From contig AP026073.1 of NCBI GenBank assembly GCA_024349765.1, positions 8,122,001-8,186,000 of the forward strand: a stretch of 64,000 nucleotides of DNA, written 5' to 3'. Source of the DNA: Streptomyces nigrescens (GTDB taxonomy: Bacteria; Actinomycetota; Actinomycetes; Streptomycetales; Streptomycetaceae). Position numbers and translations under genes: made by a program. Each line of letters starts with the position of its first letter. Position 1 is the first letter of the stretch. Positions 54,459-64,000 of the stretch are shown one piece after another. The notes under the pieces were generated by a model. That model saw only the letters and a program-made list of their open reading frames with translations. It was not told the DNA's origin and did not search any database.

Positions 54459-54893
54459 ATGCCTCCCAAGAAGAAGAAGGTCACGGGGCTCATCAAGCTC
54501 CAGATCCAGGCCGGTGCCGCTAACCCGGCTCCGCCGGTCGGCCCCGCGCTGGGTCAGCACGGCGTCAACATCATGGAGTTCTGCAAGGCCTACAACGCCG
54601 CGACCGAGTCGCAGCGTGGCATGGTCGTGCCGGTGGAGATCACGGTCTACGAGGACCGTTCCTTCACCTTCGTCACCAAGACCCCCCCGGCCGCCAAGCT
54701 CATCCTGAAGGCCGCGGGCGTGGAGAAGGGCTCCGGCGAGCCGCACAAGACCAAGGTCGCCAAGATCACCCGCGACCAGGTCCGTGACATCGCCACCACC
54801 AAGATGCCCGACCTGAACGCCAACGACCTGGACGCCGCCGAGAAGATCATCGCCGGCACCGCCCGTTCCATGGGCATCACGGTCGAGGGCTGA
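54459..54893 (+). CDS. rplK: 50S ribosomal protein L11
   Basis: A 144-residue protein of normal length. [37 protein letters not shown] is the N-terminal domain that thiostrepton-type antibiotics contact, and the C-terminal domain binds the 23S rRNA GTPase centre. It is needed for RelA activation. ATG at 54459 is preceded by GGAGAG. It forms an operon with rplA. Confidence 0.98.
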
Positions 54894-54975
54894 TCCCAGC
54901 CCCCTCTTGGCACCCCGTGGCAGGACCAGGCGCTGGTCCGGACCACGACTCCATCCCACTGCATCAGGAGCAGAA

Positions 54976-55692
54976 GTGAAGCGCAGCAAGACTCTTCGCA
55001 ACGCGGACGCGAAGATCGACCGGGAGCGTCTGTACGCCCCGCTCGAGGCCGTCCGTCTCGCCAAGGACACCACGTCCGTCAAGTTCGACGCGACCGTCGA
55101 GGTCGCCATGCGTCTGGGCGTCGACCCGCGCAAGGCCGACCAGATGGTCCGTGGCACCGTGAACCTCCCGCACGGCACCGGTAAGACCGCCCGGGTCCTG
55201 GTCTTCGCGACCGGTGACCGTGCTGCGGCCGCGGAAGCCGCCGGCGCCGACATCGTCGGCTCGGACGAACTGATCGACGAGGTCTCCAAGGGCCGTCTGG
55301 ACTTCGACGCCGTCGTCGCCACCCCGGACCTGATGGGCAAGGTCGGCCGCCTCGGCCGCGTGCTCGGTCCCCGTGGTCTGATGCCGAACCCGAAGACCGG
55401 CACGGTCACCCCGGACGTCGCGAAGGCCGTCACCGACATCAAGGGCGGCAAGATCGAGTTCCGCGTGGACAAGCACGCGAACCTCCACTTCATCATCGGC
55501 AAGGTCTCCTTCGACGAGACCAAGCTGGTGGAGAACTACGCCGCGGCCCTTGAGGAGATCACCCGCCTCAAGCCGTCCGCCGCCAAGGGCCGGTACATCA
55601 AGAAGACCACCATCACCACCACGATGGGCCCCGGCATCCCGGTGGACAGCAACCGCACCCGCAACCTCCTCGTCGAGGACGAGGCCGTCTGA
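54976..55692 (+). CDS. rplA: 50S ribosomal protein L1
   Basis: A 238-residue protein. [62 protein letters not shown] and [16 protein letters not shown] are hallmark segments. It forms the L1 stalk and can repress its own mRNA in other bacteria. GTG at 54976 follows CAGGAG; an upstream frame from 54907 is not conserved. The strong hairpin at 55729-55765 ends the rplKA unit. Confidence 0.97.
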   Translation: MKRSKTLRNADAKIDRERLYAPLEAVRLAKDTTSVKFDATVEVAMRLGVDPRKADQMVRGTVNLPHGTGKTARVLVFATGDRAAAAEAAGADIVGSDELIDEVSKGRLDFDAVVATPDLMGKVGRLGRVLGPRGLMPNPKTGTVTPDVAKAVTDIKGGKIEFRVDKHANLHFIIGKVSFDETKLVENYAAALEEITRLKPSAAKGRYIKKTTITTTMGPGIPVDSNRTRNLLVEDEAV

Positions 55693-55728
55693 TCTCCCTG
55701 ATCGACGCCTCGTAGCGCGCGTAACGCC

Positions 55729-55765
55729 TCAGGCCCCGTTCTCCCGCACGGAGAGCGGGGCCTGA
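55729..55765 (+). terminator. 16-bp hairpin terminator after rplA
   Basis: TCAGGCCCCGTTCTCC (55729-55744) and GGAGAGCGGGGCCTGA (55750-55765) pair along their whole length with one G-T pair, around a CGCAC loop. Confidence 0.85.
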
Positions 55766-55837
55766 CGCATGCGGTGTCACCCCTCTGGTCTAAAGTCCTC
55801 CCGACGCCCAGTAAGGGATATCCAAAGGGGGAGCCCA

Positions 55838-56683
55838 GTGCGCAGCACGCGTATGACCGCCGTGGTGGCGGGAGTTGTCATGATGGCCGGCCTGACCGCC
55901 TGTAACGGTGGCAAGAGCGACAACGCCGGCGGCAGCGGCGGCGGATCGGGCTCCGGCCAGTCCCCGCTCCAGGTCGCGCTGGCGTCGCTGAAGACGGCCG
56001 CGCAGCAGACGGACGGCAAGAAGTCCGCCGAGGTCGATGGCACGCTCAAGAACGCCACCTCCACCCAGTCGATGAAGGGTGCGATGGACTGGTCCCAGGG
56101 CATGCGGATGAACCTCGACATCAAGCAGTCCGCGGGGATGATGGCCGGCCGGCCCACGAAGGCGGTGTACACGTCGGACGCGATGTACATGAACATGGGC
56201 ACGCCGGTGGGCGGCAAGTCCTGGATCAAGTACGACTACGACGCCCTGGCCAAGAAGATGGGCCCGGCCGGCGCCCTGATCAAGGACCAGATGAACAACA
56301 ACAACCCCACCCGGGCGATGGAGCTGCTGATCGCCTCCGGCAAGGTCAAGGCGGTCGGCAAGGAGGACGTCCGCGGCGTCCAGGCCAGCCACTACACCGG
56401 CACCCTCTCGATCTCCGAGCTGACCCGCATGCAGTCGAAGAACGTCAGCGAGACGGACATGAAGGCGCTGGAGCAGCAGCTCAAGACGTCCGGTGCCGGC
56501 CAGGAGTCCATCGACCTGTGGATCGGCCCGGACAACCTGCTGGTCAAGAAGCGTGAGCAGCTGGTCGGCGGCAAGGTTCCGTACGACTCGACGGTCTTCT
56601 ACTCCAACTACGGCACCAAGGTCACCGACCAGACGCCGCCGGCCGGTGACACGGTGGACTTCGACAAGGTCGGCAAGCCGTAA
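55838..56683 (+). CDS. LppX/LprG-like lipoprotein
   Basis: A 281-residue exported lipoprotein. VRSTRMTAVVAGVVMMAGLTAC is a lipoprotein signal with lipobox LTAC (Cys ~22), then a Gly/Ser-rich linker. The mature domain (VDGTLKNATSTQSMKGAMDWSQGMRMNLDIKQS, VYTSDAMYMNMG, VKAVGKEDVRGVQASHYTGTLSI, DLWIGPDNLLVKKREQL) resembles the LolA-like half-barrel family LppX/LprAFG, known to bind lipids in mycobacteria. GTG at 55838 has AAAGGGGGAG upstream. It sits between rplA and rplJ with a terminator on each side, so it is its own unit. Confidence 0.82.
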   Translation: MRSTRMTAVVAGVVMMAGLTACNGGKSDNAGGSGGGSGSGQSPLQVALASLKTAAQQTDGKKSAEVDGTLKNATSTQSMKGAMDWSQGMRMNLDIKQSAGMMAGRPTKAVYTSDAMYMNMGTPVGGKSWIKYDYDALAKKMGPAGALIKDQMNNNNPTRAMELLIASGKVKAVGKEDVRGVQASHYTGTLSISELTRMQSKNVSETDMKALEQQLKTSGAGQESIDLWIGPDNLLVKKREQLVGGKVPYDSTVFYSNYGTKVTDQTPPAGDTVDFDKVGKP

Positions 56684-56701
56684 GTGAGCCGCTGAACGGC
56701 G

Positions 56702-56730
56702 GGCAGGGGGCGCGGCCGGCGCCCCCTGTC
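56702..56730 (+). terminator. 12-bp hairpin terminator after the lipoprotein gene
   Basis: GGCAGGGGGCGC (56702-56713) pairs with GCGCCCCCTGTC (56719-56730), with one G-T pair and a 5-nt loop. Confidence 0.8.
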
Positions 56731-56737
56731 GGCCGAT

Positions 56738-56766
56738 TTGCCTGACGCGGGTCGCTCCCGTACCGT
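56738..56766 (+). promoter_or_regulatory. rplJL promoter (TTGCCT-17-TACCGT)
   Basis: TTGCCT (56738-56743) and TACCGT (56761-56766) are 17 bp apart and fit the major vegetative promoter consensus. Transcription would start near 56773, giving a long (~215 nt) leader before rplJ. Confidence 0.75.
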
Positions 56767-56772
56767 ATGCGG

Positions 56773-56988
56773 GAAGCCAAAGACCGCTGGTTGTCGCTGC
56801 GCGTCCGAACCCGGGCGTGTGGAGGCCGAAGGATCCGCTAGCTGCGGACGACCTGCGCAGGTGACTGAGGAAGAAAGCTCCCGGGCGTCAGCCTGGTCGA
56901 GTTCTCGCCCCGTGCGCCTGCGCCGGGGCGTTTGTTTTGCCCAGCCCCTTCTGCGCGGTCCTCATCACCCGGAAGGAGGCCGAGGCTC
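56773..56988 (+). promoter_or_regulatory. rplJ leader (L10 autoregulation) with terminator-like hairpin
   Basis: A long untranslated leader precedes rplJ, where bacteria usually have an L10(L12)4-binding mRNA structure. Within it CGCCCCG (56906-56912) pairs with CGGGGCG (56924-56930), followed by TTTGTTTT (56931-56938), an attenuator-like element. Sequence upstream (GACTGAGGAAGAAAGCTCCCGG, partly paired) may hold the L10 site; this assignment is by position and family knowledge. Confidence 0.6.
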
Positions 56989-57516
56989 ATGGCGACGTCC
57001 GACAAGATCGCAGCCGTTGAGGAGATCACGCAGAAGCTGCGTGACTCCAACGCAGCTGTTGTGACCTCTTACACCGGACTGACTGTGGCGCAGCTCAAGG
57101 AGCTGCGTCGTTCTCTCGGCGAGAACGCTCAGTACCGTGTGGTGAAGAACACGCTGACCAAGATCGCGGCCAATGAGGCCGGGATTCAGCTGGACGAGCA
57201 CCTCAGTGGCTCGACGGCTGTCGCCTTTGTGACCGGTGACCCGGTCGAGGCGGCGAAGGGTCTTCGTGACTTCGCCAAGGACAACCCCGCTCTCGTCATC
57301 AAGGGCGGTGTCCTTGAAGGCAAGGCGCTGTCCGCCGACGAGATCAAGAAGCTTGCGGACCTCGAGTCCCGCGAGGTTCTGCTCAGCAAGCTGGCCGGTG
57401 CCATGAAGGGCAAGCAGTCGCAGGCTGCCGCGCTCTTCCAGGCGCTGCCGTCGAAGTTCGTCCGCACCGCGGAAGCGCTTCGCGCCAAGCAGGCCGAGCA
57501 GGGCGGTGCCGAGTAA
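56989..57516 (+). CDS. rplJ: 50S ribosomal protein L10
   Basis: A 175-residue protein. [58 protein letters not shown] is the rRNA/L11-binding N-terminal domain; the C-terminal helix binds L7/L12 dimers. ATG at 56989 has GGAAGGAGG upstream. Codons include more T-ending ones (CGT, GCT, GTT) than the neighbours, typical of very high expression. Forms the L10-L12 stalk with the product of rplL. Confidence 0.97.
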   Translation: MATSDKIAAVEEITQKLRDSNAAVVTSYTGLTVAQLKELRRSLGENAQYRVVKNTLTKIAANEAGIQLDEHLSGSTAVAFVTGDPVEAAKGLRDFAKDNPALVIKGGVLEGKALSADEIKKLADLESREVLLSKLAGAMKGKQSQAAALFQALPSKFVRTAEALRAKQAEQGGAE

Positions 57517-57642
57517 TTCGGCTCGCACATTGGCACCCCGCGCCCAGGTACGCCTAGGCCGGGAGGCCACAGCGGGCCCGAACGTACGCCCGCCTCACAT
57601 GTACATCCGGCACCAGCCGAATTAGTGGAAGGACCGCCCATC

Positions 57643-58029
57643 ATGGCGAAGCTCAGCCAGGAAGACCTGCTCGCGCAGTTCGAGGAGATGACCCTCATCG
57701 AGCTCTCCGAGTTCGTGAAGGCGTTCGAGGAGAAGTTCGACGTCACCGCTGCCGCCCCGGCCGCCGTCGTCGCCGCCGGTGCCCCGGGTGCCCCGGCCGC
57801 CGCCGCCGAGGAGGAGAAGGACGAGTTCGACGTCATCCTCACCGGTGCCGGCGACAAGAAGATCCAGGTCATCAAGGTCGTGCGTGAGCTGACCTCCCTG
57901 GGCCTGAAGGAGGCCAAGGACCTCGTCGACGGCACCCCGAAGCCGGTCCTCGAGAAGGTCGCCAAGGACGCCGCCGACAAGGCTGCCGAGGCCCTCAAGG
58001 GCGCCGGTGCCTCCGTCGAGGTCAAGTGA
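57643..58029 (+). CDS. rplL: 50S ribosomal protein L7/L12
   Basis: A 128-residue stalk protein. The N-terminal dimerisation helix ([32 protein letters not shown]) leads to an Ala/Gly/Pro-rich hinge ([19 protein letters not shown]) and the factor-binding domain [40 protein letters not shown] at 57643 has GGAAGGA upstream. A 126-bp gap with no gene separates it from rplJ; a terminator at 58087-58118 follows. Confidence 0.98.
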   Translation: MAKLSQEDLLAQFEEMTLIELSEFVKAFEEKFDVTAAAPAAVVAAGAPGAPAAAAEEEKDEFDVILTGAGDKKIQVIKVVRELTSLGLKEAKDLVDGTPKPVLEKVAKDAADKAAEALKGAGASVEVK

Positions 58030-58086
58030 CCCCACTGAGTCTCCGACTCACGTCCGTGTCACCTGAGGTGTAACGGACACCCAGCC

Positions 58087-58118
58087 AAGGGCGATCACCC
58101 ATGCGGGTGGTCGCCCTT
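58087..58118 (+). terminator. 14-bp hairpin terminator after rplL
   Basis: AAGGGCGATCACCC (58087-58100) pairs with GGGTGGTCGCCCTT (58105-58118), with one T-G pair, around an ATGC loop. It may allow some read-through to rpoBC, as in other bacteria. Confidence 0.85.
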
Positions 58119-58654
58119 CGGCGTGCTCGCCCGGGCTGCGTTGTCTCCGGCCGGAGTGCGAGTATGGTGATCTTCGTTGCCCGGACGTGCTCCCATGTGA
58201 CGATCTCGCAGAGGTGGGGGGCCTTGACGAACCGGACGCGGCGCGCAATTCTCGGGACGCGACGCTGAAGCGATCCAGGGTTCGAGGCATGGATCGCCGA
58301 CGAAGAGGGAAGCATCGGTGTGCGCCACTGGCGCAGGGCTTTCGGCAGGCGCAGGGCATTGAGAAGAACAAACGAGGGGATCCTCCGGCGCGACGGAGGA
58401 CGCGACTTCCCGGAGGGAGAAGATCGGTATCACGGTGCTGAACCGGTCTCCGGAAACTCGCCCTGGACATCAGTGGGCCTTGTGGCTACACTGACCCTTT
58501 GCGCTGCCTGTTAGCTGCTCCCTGCCCGTCACCAGGGGCATATCCGAGCCCGAGCAAAGCTGGATGATCCGCCCTGACCTGGGCTTTCCCTCAGTCTGCT
58601 CGATTCGGGACCGGTACGCGCGTAGTGAGTCCGAGCCCTCGGAAGGACCCCCTC
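58119..58654 (+). promoter_or_regulatory. rplL-rpoB intergenic region with rpoB promoter (TGGACA-17-TACACT)
   Basis: This ~535-bp region carries no convincing gene. TGGACA (58464-58469) and TACACT (58487-58492), with a 17-bp spacer, form a strong vegetative promoter and give a leader of ~155 nt before rpoB. TATGGT at about 58163-58168 is a possible second, upstream -10. Confidence 0.7.
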
Positions 58655-62137
<3,483 letters not shown>

Positions 62138-62145
62138 CGGGTCTG

Positions 62146-62176
62146 GCCGGGAGCTTCTGCCCAAGAAGTTCCCGGC
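62146..62176 (+). other. Hairpin in the rpoB-rpoC spacer
   Basis: GCCGGGAGCTTCT (62146-62158) pairs with AGAAGTTCCCGGC (62164-62176), with one G-T pair, and the loop is GCCCA. No U tract follows, so it is more likely an mRNA-stability or processing element than a terminator. Confidence 0.6.
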
Positions 62177-62228
62177 CCCGCCCCGGACCCCGTACAGACC
62201 ATCTAGATACGACCCTGAGAGGGATTGA

Positions 62229-64000
<1,772 letters not shown>

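Noticed and set aside
58187-58441. An 84-codon open frame in the rplL-rpoB gap
   Set aside because: Arg-rich composition and poor codon bias; it lies within the untranslated region upstream of the rpoB promoter.

Overview
This window is high-GC actinobacterial DNA, almost certainly from a Streptomyces or a close relative. The evidence is the very strong G/C preference at third codon positions, many GTG starts and two TTG starts, ATGA/GTGA start-stop overlaps, and gene content and order that match the familiar Streptomyces nuo - polyprenyl synthase - kor - nuo2 - secE/nusG - rpl - rpoBC stretch. Gene identities rest on reading protein motifs; no database search was run.

Layout. 1-7869: the 3' end of a complete-type respiratory complex I operon (nuoH partial, nuoI to nuoN), closed by a strong hairpin. 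8061-10678: minus-strand lipoprotein, GPP34-family protein and fumarylacetoacetase, with an extreme G-rich/C-rich inverted repeat between the first two. 11178-13732: a translationally coupled ATP-grasp ligase and flavin oxidoreductase, possibly an undescribed two-enzyme pathway. 14085-18640: long-chain polyprenyl diphosphate synthase (menaquinone side chain), a LolA/RseB-like exported protein and an ABC exporter pair. 18630-24923: minus-strand RarD transporter, QorB-like reductase, two-subunit 2-oxoacid:ferredoxin oxidoreductase (korAB) and a LuxR-type response regulator. 25071-27957: two paralogous sensor kinases. 28274-31695: an EccD-like membrane protein lacking the ubiquitin-like domain, followed by a MinD/EspI-like ATPase with long disordered arms. 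31984-41973: a second complex I-like operon, nuoA2 B2 C2 H2 I2 J2 K2 L2 M2 N2, with no nuoD, E, F or G.

42181-47403 holds housekeeping and accessory genes (HtpX-like protease, YccF, ABM monooxygenase, YajQ, NAD(P)-binding protein, a degenerate cytosine-deaminase-like amidohydrolase) and tRNA-Tyr. From 47586 to the end lies the conserved information-processing core: tRNA-Thr, tRNA-Met, rpmG, hadAB-like dehydratase genes, murB, add, aspC, tRNA-Trp, secE, nusG, rplK, rplA, a lipoprotein gene, rplJ, rplL, rpoB and the start of rpoC. Good terminators and sigma70-type promoters can be read between these units.

How the genes may work together. The first 40 kb is rich in electron-transfer functions around menaquinone: full complex I, the quinone side-chain synthase, a quinone-reductase-like protein, a ferredoxin-reducing 2-oxoacid oxidoreductase, and a proton-pumping complex I module without its NADH-oxidising arm. 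My main inference is that KorAB-reduced ferredoxin could feed the truncated complex, which would have to borrow NuoD. The EccD-like/MinD-like pair, the twin-kinase system with a shared upstream motif, and the ATP-grasp/flavoprotein pair are the best candidates for undescribed biology.
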